NCBI GenBank assembly: GCA_964528755.1
Contig: CAZGWN010000059.1
Span: 1-25,224, forward strand
Length of the DNA stretch: 25,224 nucleotides
Direction: 5' to 3'
Source of the DNA: Raineyella sp964528755
Lineage (GTDB): Bacteria > Actinomycetota > Actinomycetes > Propionibacteriales > Propionibacteriaceae
Shown: one piece after another, positions 1-7,468 of the stretch
How positions within the stretch are numbered: position 1 is the first letter of the stretch
Layout: the number at the start of each line of letters is the position of its first letter
Translations under genes and position numbers: made by a program
The notes under the pieces: model-generated
Database searches by the model: none
The model's input: only the letters and a program-made list of their open reading frames with translations
What the model was told of the DNA's origin: nothing

Positions 1-31
1 GGGCGCGTCCGGGGGTGACCCGGACGCGCCC
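1..31. terminator. Strong hairpin terminator of a gene left of the window
   Basis: Positions 1-13 and 19-31 form a perfect 13-bp G/C-rich stem around a 5-nt loop. No T-tract follows, which is common for actinobacterial terminators. It probably ends a transcript entering from the left, and it insulates the regulator gene that starts about 100 bases later. The stem is seen directly; the terminator role is inferred. Confidence 0.75.
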
Positions 32-76
32 CACGGGCCGAGCGTTTCACTGCGCCGCCATCGGGGACCCATCGTT

Positions 77-128
77 CATACTGCTGGCATGGCGGTGACG
101 GATGCGGACCGGCAGGGGCCGTGAGGTG
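77..128 (+). promoter_or_regulatory. Putative promoter and leader of the RpiR-family gene, with an 11-codon mini-ORF
   Basis: A -10-like CATACT lies at 77-82. Six bases later an ATG (89) opens an 11-codon reading frame that ends at a TGA at 122-124, just upstream of the regulator start at 129. A weak purine-rich GTGAGGTG (121-128) could serve as the ribosome binding site. If transcription starts near 89, the mini-ORF would be translated leaderless and ribosomes would terminate next to the regulator start, allowing coupling. The -10 match is modest, so this is tentative. Confidence 0.3.
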
Positions 129-947
129 ATGACGATCGAGGAGCGCATCGCGGCGCGCTACGACGAACTCTCCCCTCAGGCGCAGAAGGCCGCCGACACG
201 ATCCTCACCTGCGCCGGCGACCTCGCCCTCTATTCGTCGGCCGAACTTGCCCAGATGAGCGGGGTGTCGCGGGCGACGCTCAGCAGGCTGTACCGGGCGC
301 TCGGATTCGACTCGTTCACCCAGGTCCGGGACGAGGCGAGGGCGTTGCGCAACCGAGGGGCCCCGCTGGGCGGGGGAGTGGTCGGGTTCTCCGACCATCA
401 GGCCGCCGAGCAGCGCAACCTGCACCGACTCCTGGAGACGCTCGGTGACGGCCGCCTCGACCGGGCGGTGCGGAGCATCAGCGGCGCCCGGGACCTGGTC
501 ATCGTCGGGACCCGCAACTCCTACCCGGTGGCGCTCCACCTGCGCCAGCAGCTGATCCAGGTCCGGGCCGCCGTACGGGTGGCCCCCGAACCCGGGCAGA
601 CCCTCGCCGAGGACCTGATCGGGGTCGGTCCGGGCGACACCATCGTCCTGGTCGGCTTCCGCCGCCGTCGGGCCGATTTCGGGCAGCAGGTCGACTTCTG
701 CCGCCACACCGGCGCGGACCTGGTGCTGATCGCCGACCCCACCGCGCGTCGTCACGCCGGTGAGGTCACCTGCTGGCTCGAGTGCCCCCTCGACTCGGCC
801 GGCCCGTTCGACTCCTATGCGATGGCGATGAGCCTGGTGTCGCTGCTCGCCAATCAGGTCAGTGCCGCCCTCGGCCCGCAGGGACGGCGCAGGGTCGGTC
901 TGGTCGCGGCGGCGTACGAGACCCTGGGCGAACTCGATCTGCGTTGA
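129..947 (+). CDS. MurR/RpiR-family transcriptional regulator (HTH + SIS)
   Basis: The 272-aa protein has the two-domain layout of the RpiR family. An N-terminal HTH_6 domain covers about residues 1-77, with the recognition segment around MSGVSRATLSRLYRALGF. A SIS sugar-phosphate-type effector domain covers about residues 110-250, recognisable by DLVIVGTRNS and GDTIVLVGFRRR. Family members repress or activate catabolic operons in response to phosphorylated sugars or other small ligands. The ATG at 129 is preferred because the HTH domain begins almost at once; an in-frame ATG at 102 would add nine Arg/Gly-rich residues. It sits just upstream of the mocA-like gene and converges on the molybdenum hydroxylase operon, so it may control that block. 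The effector cannot be read from the sequence. Confidence 0.88.
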   Translation: MTIEERIAARYDELSPQAQKAADTILTCAGDLALYSSAELAQMSGVSRATLSRLYRALGFDSFTQVRDEARALRNRGAPLGGGVVGFSDHQAAEQRNLHRLLETLGDGRLDRAVRSISGARDLVIVGTRNSYPVALHLRQQLIQVRAAVRVAPEPGQTLAEDLIGVGPGDTIVLVGFRRRRADFGQQVDFCRHTGADLVLIADPTARRHAGEVTCWLECPLDSAGPFDSYAMAMSLVSLLANQVSAALGPQGRRRVGLVAAAYETLGELDLR

Positions 948-955
948 GTGCGGCC

Positions 956-1588
956 ATGGAATCCCCTGTGACGATCGGCCTGCTGCTCGCGGCGGGCACC
1001 GGCCGGCGGCTGGGCCGGGGGCCGAAGGCCCTGCTCCCCTGGCACGGGCGGACCCTGCTCGCCCATCAGTGCGCCACGCTGCGGGCCGTCCTCGATGACG
1101 TGCTGGTGGTCCTGGGGGCCGGCGCGGAACAGGCCCGACCGCTGCTGCCGCCGGGATGCCGGGCGGTGCTCAACGACGCCTGGGCCGCCGGTCTGGCCGG
1201 ATCACTGCAGCGGGGGGTGGCGGCGATCGGTCCGAACGTGGACGTGGTGGTGATCGCCCTGGTCGACCAGCCCGGGATGAGCGCAGGGGCGATCTCGAGG
1301 CTGCTGGCGGTGCACCGGACCGGACGGGTGACCGTGCCGACGTACGGGGACGGGCGGCGGTGGGGACACCCCCAGGTCTGGGACCGGCGGTTGCTGGGGG
1401 TGGCCGCCGCGGGCGCCGAGGGTGATGAGGGCGCCCGGCGCTGGCTTCGGGCCCACCCCGAGCGGATCGATCAGGTCCCGGTCCCGGGCGACGGCGAAGA
1501 CCTGGACACCCCCGAGGACTGGCGCCGCATCAGCGGTGCATGGCCGCCCAGATCCGGTCCCGCCGGAACGGCAGATCGACCAGCCTGA
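956..1588 (+). CDS. MocA-like molybdenum cofactor nucleotidyltransferase
   Basis: This 210-aa protein opens with the nucleotidyltransferase signature LLLAAGTGRRLGRGPKALL and carries the later family motifs LVDQPG, GHPQVW, GDEGAR and DLDTPEDW (NTP_transf_3 / MobA-like superfamily). MocA-type enzymes add CMP to Mo-molybdopterin, giving the cytosine dinucleotide cofactor used by bacterial xanthine dehydrogenase-type hydroxylases. GMP-adding MobA enzymes are close relatives and cannot be fully excluded, but convergence with an xdh operon favours MocA. The start is ATG 956, with GTG 968 as an alternative. It begins 8 nt after the regulator stop, so the two are probably co-transcribed. Its last 59 nt overlap antisense with the 3' end of the hydroxylase gene. 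Confidence 0.82.
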   Translation: MESPVTIGLLLAAGTGRRLGRGPKALLPWHGRTLLAHQCATLRAVLDDVLVVLGAGAEQARPLLPPGCRAVLNDAWAAGLAGSLQRGVAAIGPNVDVVVIALVDQPGMSAGAISRLLAVHRTGRVTVPTYGDGRRWGHPQVWDRRLLGVAAAGAEGDEGARRWLRAHPERIDQVPVPGDGEDLDTPEDWRRISGAWPPRSGPAGTADRPA

Positions 1589-4172
1589 CCCCGACCGCGT
1601 CGGCGATGGCGTTGGCCAGTGCCGGGGCCACCGGATTGATCGGGCTCTCGGACATCGACTTGGCACCGAGGGGGCCGATCGTGTCGTACGTGTCGGCGAA
1701 ATGCACCTCGGTGCGAGGGACGTCGGCGTAGGTGGGGATGTGGTAGTTGCGAAGGATGTGCGTACGGATCGCGCCGTCGTCGGGGGACATGTCCAGGGAC
1801 TCGTAGAGGGCCAGCCCGATCCCCTGCGCCACCCCGCCCTGGACCTGGCCGAGGCACTGCAGCGGATTGAGCACGGTCCCCGCGTCGGCGCCGTGCACCG
1901 ACTGCAGAATCCGCAGTTCCCCGGTGGGGCGGTGCACCGCCACCCGGAACCCCTGCACGTTGAAGGCCACCGAGCGGGGCGTGCCGTCCCAGGTCCCCTC
2001 GCCGGCGAGGGTGACCCCTCGGCAGGTCGCCAGCTCGGCGACCTGCCGCAGGGTCGGGTCGGGGGGCAGATCGTCGGCCGCCGAGGCCACGAACGCGGCG
2101 ACCCGCTCGGCCAGCGAGGCCGCCGCCCGGTGGGTCGCCTGCCCGGCCACCGTGACGCCGGTGGAGCCGTACGCGCCGGTGTCGTGCCCGGCCAGGTCGG
2201 TGTCGGACTGGCGCAGCACCACGTCCTCGGTCGGACAGCCCAGCGCCTGGGCCACCAGTTGGGCGTGCACGGTGGTCGTCCCGTTGCCGAACTCGGCGGT
2301 GCCGAAGCGCAACTCCACCCGCCCGTCGGGCAGCAGCGTGGCGCGGGAATGCGAGTGGTGCCCACGCGGCGGGGTGGTGTCCAGCATGCCCAGGGCCATC
2401 CCCTCACCGATCGCCCACTCGTCGTCCGGGTCCGGCGGGGTGGCCGGCCGCCCGGCGGCCAGTCCGGTCCGGACGGCCTCCAGACACTCGACCAGTCCGT
2501 AGGAGCCGATCCGGATGTCCTCGGCCACGCCGTCCCCACCGACCAGCGGATCATCGGGGCCGATCACATTGGCCAGCCGGAAGTCGATCGGGTCGATGCC
2601 CAGCCGGGACGCGAGCTCGTCGACCGCCGACTCGACGGCGAAGACGGTCTGCCCCAGGCCGTACCCGCGGAACGCGCCGGCAGGCGGTTGGTTGGTGTAG
2701 ACCACGGCGGCATCCACCCGTTGGGCCGGTAGCCGGTAGACGGCCAGGCACTCGCCGATCGAATGGAACAGCGTGCCCGGGCCGTGGTTGCCGTACGCCC
2801 CGGTGTTGGACAGCACATCCAGGGCGATGGCGGTCAGCCGCCCGTCGCGCGAGGCCCCGGCGCGTACCCGCACCCGGTAGGGGTGACGGGTCGGGGTGCC
2901 GATGAACTGCTCGGTCCGGGTGTGCTCCAACTGTGCCGGTCGGCCGGTGCGCAGGGTGGCCAGCACCGCGATGTCCTCGGTGATCACCTCCTGCTTGGAG
3001 CCGAAGCCGCCGCCGACGCGGCCGGCCACCACCCTGATCCGCTCCTCCGGGATGGCGAAGACCCGGCTGATCGTCCGCCGGGCCAGCCAGGGCACCTGCG
3101 TGCTGGTGCGGATGTTCAACCGCCCGTCGGCGTCGGTCCAGGCGATCGAGGCGTGGGTCTCCAGTGCGACGTGGGTGGCGCGGGCGGTGGTGTAGGTGCG
3201 ATCGACCACGACCTGGGAGCCGGCCAGCGCCGCTTCGACGGCGCCGACCTCGTGGTGCACCTCGGCCACGAGGTTGGAGGTGCCGTGCACCGGGACGGCC
3301 GCCGGGTCGAGGGCGTGTTCCGGGTCGAGGGTGGCCGGCAACACCTGGTAGTCGATGCGCAGGGCCCGGGCCCCGGCCTCGGCCGCGCGGACGGTCTCGG
3401 CAACCACGGCGGCGACCCGCTGACCGACGTGGCGGACCACGTCGTCGAGCACCCGCTGGTCGGCCGGATCGTCCTCGGCGATCTCGTGCTGGCCCGAGGA
3501 GTAGCGGGTGGCCGGGGCGTCGGCCGCGGTGAGCACCGCCACCACCCCGGGAACGGCCAGCGCCGCGGTGGCGTCGACGCTGACCACGCGGGCGTGCGCG
3601 TGCGGGGAGCGGGCCAGCTTGACGTGTACCAGGCCGGGCAGCGTCTCCGGGTCGACGTCCAGGGTGAAGCGGGCCCGGCCGGTGACCACCTCGCGGCCGG
3701 CCGGGGCCGGGGTGGGCCGCCCGATCCCGGGTTCGGGGGAGATCCGCACCCGCCCGGCCACCGCGTCCTCGATCGCGCGGTAGCCGGTGCACCGGCACAG
3801 GTTGCCCTTCAGGGATCGGTCGAGGTTGGTCTCGTCGCCCTCGGTGAAGCCGGCCACGGTCATGATCATGCCGGCGGTGCAGAACCCGCACTGGAATCCC
3901 TGGGCGTCGACGAAGCGGCGCTGGACCGGGTGCAGGTCGGCGCCGGCCAGGCCCTCGATGGTCGTGATCTCGTGTCCCACCGCCCGGAGCGCCGGAAAGA
4001 CGCAGGAGTGCACGGCGCGGCCGTCGACGTGGACCGTGCAGGCGCCGCAGTCGCCTCCGTCACAGCCCTTCTTCACGCCCAGCGCGCCCTGTTCCCGCAG
4101 CCAGGTGCGCAGACACTGGCCGGGCGCCGGCCGCGCGGAGGTGGGGGTGCCGTCGATCCGGGTGGTGGTCAT
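1530..4172 (-). CDS. Xanthine dehydrogenase-type Mo hydroxylase, fused [2Fe-2S] and molybdopterin subunits
   Basis: The 880-aa protein joins two normally separate subunits. Residues 1 to about 145 are the iron-sulfur subunit: plant-type cluster cysteines C37, C42, C45, C57, then the helical second cluster C95, C98, C126, C128. From about residue 160 to the end is the molybdopterin-binding large subunit, with GRVGGGFGSKQE, GAFRGYG and a C-terminal SMSESPINPVAPALANA that supplies the catalytic Glu (standard enzymes usually read GVGE there). FAD binding is provided by the upstream gene, whose TGA overlaps this ATG in ATGA; a GGAGG ribosome site precedes the start. It oxidises a purine or other N-heterocycle. 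Xanthine is the contextual guess because a guanine-type deaminase is divergently encoded, but the fused E. coli XdhD-like architecture leaves the substrate open. Confidence 0.88.
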   Translation of the reverse strand: MTTTRIDGTPTSARPAPGQCLRTWLREQGALGVKKGCDGGDCGACTVHVDGRAVHSCVFPALRAVGHEITTIEGLAGADLHPVQRRFVDAQGFQCGFCTAGMIMTVAGFTEGDETNLDRSLKGNLCRCTGYRAIEDAVAGRVRISPEPGIGRPTPAPAGREVVTGRARFTLDVDPETLPGLVHVKLARSPHAHARVVSVDATAALAVPGVVAVLTAADAPATRYSSGQHEIAEDDPADQRVLDDVVRHVGQRVAAVVAETVRAAEAGARALRIDYQVLPATLDPEHALDPAAVPVHGTSNLVAEVHHEVGAVEAALAGSQVVVDRTYTTARATHVALETHASIAWTDADGRLNIRTSTQVPWLARRTISRVFAIPEERIRVVAGRVGGGFGSKQEVITEDIAVLATLRTGRPAQLEHTRTEQFIGTPTRHPYRVRVRAGASRDGRLTAIALDVLSNTGAYGNHGPGTLFHSIGECLAVYRLPAQRVDAAVVYTNQPPAGAFRGYGLGQTVFAVESAVDELASRLGIDPIDFRLANVIGPDDPLVGGDGVAEDIRIGSYGLVECLEAVRTGLAAGRPATPPDPDDEWAIGEGMALGMLDTTPPRGHHSHSRATLLPDGRVELRFGTAEFGNGTTTVHAQLVAQALGCPTEDVVLRQSDTDLAGHDTGAYGSTGVTVAGQATHRAAASLAERVAAFVASAADDLPPDPTLRQVAELATCRGVTLAGEGTWDGTPRSVAFNVQGFRVAVHRPTGELRILQSVHGADAGTVLNPLQCLGQVQGGVAQGIGLALYESLDMSPDDGAIRTHILRNYHIPTYADVPRTEVHFADTYDTIGPLGAKSMSESPINPVAPALANAIADAVGVRLVDLPFRRDRIWAAMHR

Positions 4173-4999
4173 CGGGCCTCCGTCAGCTCGGCGTGCACCT
4201 GGGCGGCGTAGTGCCGGGCGAGGGCCCGGCGCCAGGCCGGGTCGCCGTGCACGTCGTCGTGCCACAGGGTCGGCGGAACCGTGGCGTCCACGGCGGTCGC
4301 GACGTCCTCGGCACTCGCGCGTGGCGGCAGCAGCAGCCGTACGGGTCGACGCGTCGCGGCCGTGATCGTGACGGCGACCGAACCATCGGGGGTGCGGCGC
4401 CCGATCACCAGCGCGGCCGACCGACCCCGCTCGGACAGGCTCATCCGCCGGAAGGCGGTCGGGTAGGTGAGCGCCTCGGCGGGGATGGTCACCTTGCGCA
4501 GCAGTTCACCGGGGGCGAGGGTGGTCGTCGCATCGCCGGTCACCAGCTCGAGCACCGGCTGCCGACGGATCGACCCGCCCGGGCCGAGGACGGTCGCCAC
4601 GCCGTCCAGGGCGGCGGTCAGGGAGGTCATCGGGCCGGCGGGGAGAGCCGTGGCGATGTTGCCGCCGACGGTGGCCGTGTGCCAGATCTTCCACGAGGCG
4701 ACGAAGGAGTCGCAGCACCGCCGGACCAGGTCGGTCGCGGCCCAGGACCGCGGTACCCGGGGGTCGTCGGGCAGCCGCCACAGGTCCGCGACCGTGCAGG
4801 TGGCGGCGATCTCGAGTCCGGTCGAGCCCGCCGGGAACACCAGCGGCTCCCAGCCCGCCCCGGTGATGTCGAGCAGCCGGGTCAGCGTCGCACTGCCGTA
4901 GGAGAAGAGCACCGTGCCGCCCGCGAGCCAGGCGTCCCCGGGCCGGAACCGATCCGGGTCGGCGCAGACGACCTGTGCCTCGACGGTGCTCATGTCCAT
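4169..4999 (-). CDS. FAD-binding subunit of molybdenum hydroxylase
   Basis: This 276-aa protein matches the FAD_binding_5 / CO_deh_flav_C family (XdhB, PucC, CoxM type). The N-terminal LAGGTVLF corresponds to the pyrophosphate-binding AGGTDL motif. The second family hallmark, TATVGGNIATALPAGP, lies in the middle, followed by the small C-terminal domain with RRMSLSERGRSAALV. The subunit passes electrons from the [2Fe-2S] clusters to FAD and then to NAD or another acceptor. It overlaps xdhC upstream by 10 bp and the fused Fe-S/Mo gene downstream by 4 bp, showing a coupled three-gene operon. The start at 4999 has an AGGAG box; a second in-frame ATG lies two codons later. Confidence 0.87.
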   Translation of the reverse strand: MDMSTVEAQVVCADPDRFRPGDAWLAGGTVLFSYGSATLTRLLDITGAGWEPLVFPAGSTGLEIAATCTVADLWRLPDDPRVPRSWAATDLVRRCCDSFVASWKIWHTATVGGNIATALPAGPMTSLTAALDGVATVLGPGGSIRRQPVLELVTGDATTTLAPGELLRKVTIPAEALTYPTAFRRMSLSERGRSAALVIGRRTPDGSVAVTITAATRRPVRLLLPPRASAEDVATAVDATVPPTLWHDDVHGDPAWRRALARHYAAQVHAELTEAR

Positions 5000-5991
5000 G
5001 CCGGGATCTCCTGCCGGGTCGCATCGTGGAGGGCGCCGGTCGTTTCGCGCAGGGGGGCGGCGCCGTGGCCGCGGACGGCGGCGACCACCTCGGCGGCGAC
5101 AGCCACCGCGATCTCGGCCGGACTCACCGCACCGAGGTCCAGGCCGATGGGGGAGTGCAGCGCGGCCAGGGCGCGGTCGTCCAGCCCGGCGGCGCGCAGC
5201 CGCTCGACCCGCTCGGCGTGCGCCCGGCGCGACCCCATCGCCCCCACGTACGCCACCGGGAGGGCCAGCGCCTGCGTCAGCACCGGCGTCTCGAATCGTG
5301 CCTCGTGGTGCAGGCAGAGGATCACCGTCCGCTCATCCACCGCGCGGGCGGCAACCTCGGCCGCGAACCAACGTCCGGGCTGATCGACGACCACCTGTGC
5401 GGCGGGATAGCGGGCCGGGTCGGTGAACCGCGCCCGGGCATCGACCACGCTGATCCGGTAGTCCAGAAGGGCGAACTGGGCCACCACGGCGGCGGCGATG
5501 TCGTTGGAGCCGAAGACCAGGGCCCGCGGCGCCGGCCGGCGCATCTGCACGAAGGTGGCCGGATCGGACGAGGCGGCCCGGTCGAGGGGGAGGGACACCA
5601 CCCGCCAGTCCGTGCGCCCGTCGGTCCGCCGGATCAGGGCGGCCGGGGTGTCGGCGTCGAGCAGGGCGGCCTGGTCGGCGTCCAGCCGGGGAACCACCTC
5701 GATCAGCACCTCGATCCGGCCCCCGCACATCAGTCCCACCTGCCAGGCGGTGGCCGTCGACCAGCCGTAGACCTCCCGGCGGGGCCGCCCGTCGGCGAGG
5801 GTGTCGCGACACGCCTCGTAGACCGCCGACTCCACGCACCCGCCGGACAGCGAGCCGATCACCGAGCCGTCGGCCCCGACCAGCATCGAGGTGCCCACCG
5901 GCCGCGGCACCGAGGACTGTGCGGCCACGATGGTGGCGATCGCCCATCTCTGCCCGGTCAAGGAGGCGTAGCTCGCGGCCACTCCCAGCAT
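4990..5991 (-). CDS. xdhC: XdhC/CoxI-family Mo hydroxylase maturation factor
   Basis: The 333-aa protein has the N-terminal XdhC_CoxI domain, with GSLSGGCVESAVYE, and a C-terminal Rossmann-like XdhC domain with YVGAMGSRRAHAERVERL and SPAEIAVAVAAEV. Family members bind the molybdenum cofactor, protect it during sulfuration and deliver it to the apo-hydroxylase. It is the first gene of the leftward operon. Its start at 5991 is fixed by a strong GGAAAGGAGACC ribosome site, and its end overlaps the FAD subunit by 10 bp. It shares the upstream regulatory region with the divergent deaminase operon. Confidence 0.88.
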   Translation of the reverse strand: MLGVAASYASLTGQRWAIATIVAAQSSVPRPVGTSMLVGADGSVIGSLSGGCVESAVYEACRDTLADGRPRREVYGWSTATAWQVGLMCGGRIEVLIEVVPRLDADQAALLDADTPAALIRRTDGRTDWRVVSLPLDRAASSDPATFVQMRRPAPRALVFGSNDIAAAVVAQFALLDYRISVVDARARFTDPARYPAAQVVVDQPGRWFAAEVAARAVDERTVILCLHHEARFETPVLTQALALPVAYVGAMGSRRAHAERVERLRAAGLDDRALAALHSPIGLDLGAVSPAEIAVAVAAEVVAAVRGHGAAPLRETTGALHDATRQEIPAWT

Positions 5992-6041
5992 GGTTGGTCT
6001 CCTTTCCGCGGATCAGGCTAAGGGGACGGTGTTTCAGTGGA

Positions 6042-6057
6042 TGCAACAGTTGTTGCA
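6042..6057. promoter_or_regulatory. Inverted-repeat operator candidate between xdhC and the deaminase operon
   Basis: TGCAACA and TGTTGCA form perfect 7-bp arms around a 2-nt centre. A further half site, GTTGCAG, recurs at 6082-6088, inside the deaminase promoter spacer. The repeat lies between the xdhC start and the deaminase -10 box, where one dimeric repressor could control both directions. The binding protein is unknown; the RpiR protein at 129-947 is an obvious candidate. Confidence 0.5.
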
Positions 6058-6071
6058 GACGTGTGACGCCC

Positions 6072-6106
6072 TGGGCATTCCGTTGCAGCACCCCTAGGGT
6101 GAACAC
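6072..6106 (+). promoter_or_regulatory. Leaderless-type promoter of the deaminase-moaA operon
   Basis: TGGGCA (6072-6077) and TAGGGT (6095-6100) are separated by exactly 17 bp. The ATG follows the -10 box after only six bases, placing the expected transcription start at or next to the start codon. No convincing Shine-Dalgarno box is present. A leaderless mRNA is therefore likely. Confidence 0.5.
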
Positions 6107-7459
6107 ATGAACCGCCTGTGGATCCGACGTCCCGAAGCCGTCCTCGCCCGCGGGGACGCCGGCGGCGGTGTCGTCGTCGCCGACGGAGTGATCAGCGAAC
6201 TGGTGCCCACCGGCGCCATTCCCACCGGGTGGGGCCGGCCGGGCGACACCAGCGTCAACGCTTCGGGGGATGTCATCCTGCCCGGGCTGATCAACACCCA
6301 CCATCACTTCTTCCAGACCCTCACCCGCGCCTGGCGGCCGGTGGTCAGCGCGGAGCTGTTCGACTGGCTCACCGGCCTCTACGACGTGTGGGCCCGGCTC
6401 ACCCCCCGCACCCTCGAGACGGCCGTGGAGGTGGCGTTGGTCGAGCTGCTGTTGTCGGGCTGTACCACGGCCGCCGACCATCACTACCTCTACTCGGCCG
6501 GTCTGGAGGAGGCGGTCGACATCGAGGTCGCGGTGGCCCGGCGGCTGGGCGTACGGGCCGTCCTCACCCGCGGGTCGATGACCCTGGGGCGGGACGCCGG
6601 TGGGCTTCCCCCGCAGAGCACGGTGCAGGCGGCCGAGGCGACCCTGGAGGACTCCCGGCGGGTGGTGGAGGCCTACCACGAGCGCGGACCGGGGGCGATG
6701 ATCCAGGTCGCCCTTGCCCCGTGCTCCCCGTTCTCGGTCACGCCGGAGCACATGCGCCGGACCGCGGAGATGGCCGAGGATCTGGACGTCCGCCTGCACA
6801 CCCATCTGGCCGAGACCCGCGACGAGGAGGAGTTCCTGCGGCAGGCCTTCGGGATGCGCACGGTCGACTACCTGGAGTCGGTGGGCTGGCTGGGCCCGCG
6901 CACCTGGGTGGCCCACGGGGTCCACTTCGACGACGCCGAGATCGCCCGCCTCGGCGCTGCCGGGGTCGGGGTGGCGCACTGCCCGACCTCGAACATGCGG
7001 CTGGCCTCCGGGATCTGTCGGGCGGTGGAGCTGGAGGACGCCGGCGCACCGGTCGGCCTGGGGGTGGACGGGTCCGCCTCCAACGACGGCTCCTCGCTGG
7101 CGGCCGAGATCCGTGCCGCGCTCTATCTGCAGCGGCTGCGCTACGGGGCCGCGGCGGTCACCCCCGAGCGGGCGTACGGCTGGGCCACCCGCGGCTCCGC
7201 CCGCTGCCTGGGACGCGACGACATCGGCGCCATCGAGGTCGGCCGGCAGGCCGATCTGGCCCTGTTCGACCTCGACGACATCCGCTACGCCGGGGCCCAC
7301 GACCCGCTCGCGGCCCTGGTGCTGTGCGGGGTCGAGCGGGCCCACCACGTGATGGTCGCCGGGCGCTGGCGGGTCCGCGACGGCGAGGTGATCGGTGTCG
7401 ACCTGCCGGCCCTGATCGCCCACCAGCGCGAGGCTGCAGCGCAACTCCTCGGACGCTAG
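6107..7459 (+). CDS. 8-oxoguanine deaminase / guanine deaminase (amidohydrolase family)
   Basis: The 450-aa protein is an amidohydrolase-superfamily metal-dependent deaminase. The metal-binding HxH is H65/H67 in LINTHHHFFQTLTRAW. Later conserved segments are CTTAADHHYLY, LHTHLAETRDEEEF, WVAHGVHFDD, VAHCPTSNMRLASGI and VGLGVDGSASNDGSS, which holds the catalytic Asp. The set, especially HHHFFQTLTRA and DGSASNDGS, resembles the 8-oxoguanine deaminase / hydroxydechloroatrazine ethylaminohydrolase branch. Deaminating 8-oxoguanine gives urate directly; deaminating guanine gives xanthine, the substrate of the divergent hydroxylase. It leads an operon with the amidase-like gene 9 nt downstream, then moaA and moaD. 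Substrate preference cannot be settled by eye. Confidence 0.86.
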   Translation: MNRLWIRRPEAVLARGDAGGGVVVADGVISELVPTGAIPTGWGRPGDTSVNASGDVILPGLINTHHHFFQTLTRAWRPVVSAELFDWLTGLYDVWARLTPRTLETAVEVALVELLLSGCTTAADHHYLYSAGLEEAVDIEVAVARRLGVRAVLTRGSMTLGRDAGGLPPQSTVQAAEATLEDSRRVVEAYHERGPGAMIQVALAPCSPFSVTPEHMRRTAEMAEDLDVRLHTHLAETRDEEEFLRQAFGMRTVDYLESVGWLGPRTWVAHGVHFDDAEIARLGAAGVGVAHCPTSNMRLASGICRAVELEDAGAPVGLGVDGSASNDGSSLAAEIRAALYLQRLRYGAAAVTPERAYGWATRGSARCLGRDDIGAIEVGRQADLALFDLDDIRYAGAHDPLAALVLCGVERAHHVMVAGRWRVRDGEVIGVDLPALIAHQREAAAQLLGR

Positions 7460-7468
7460 CGTGGTGGC

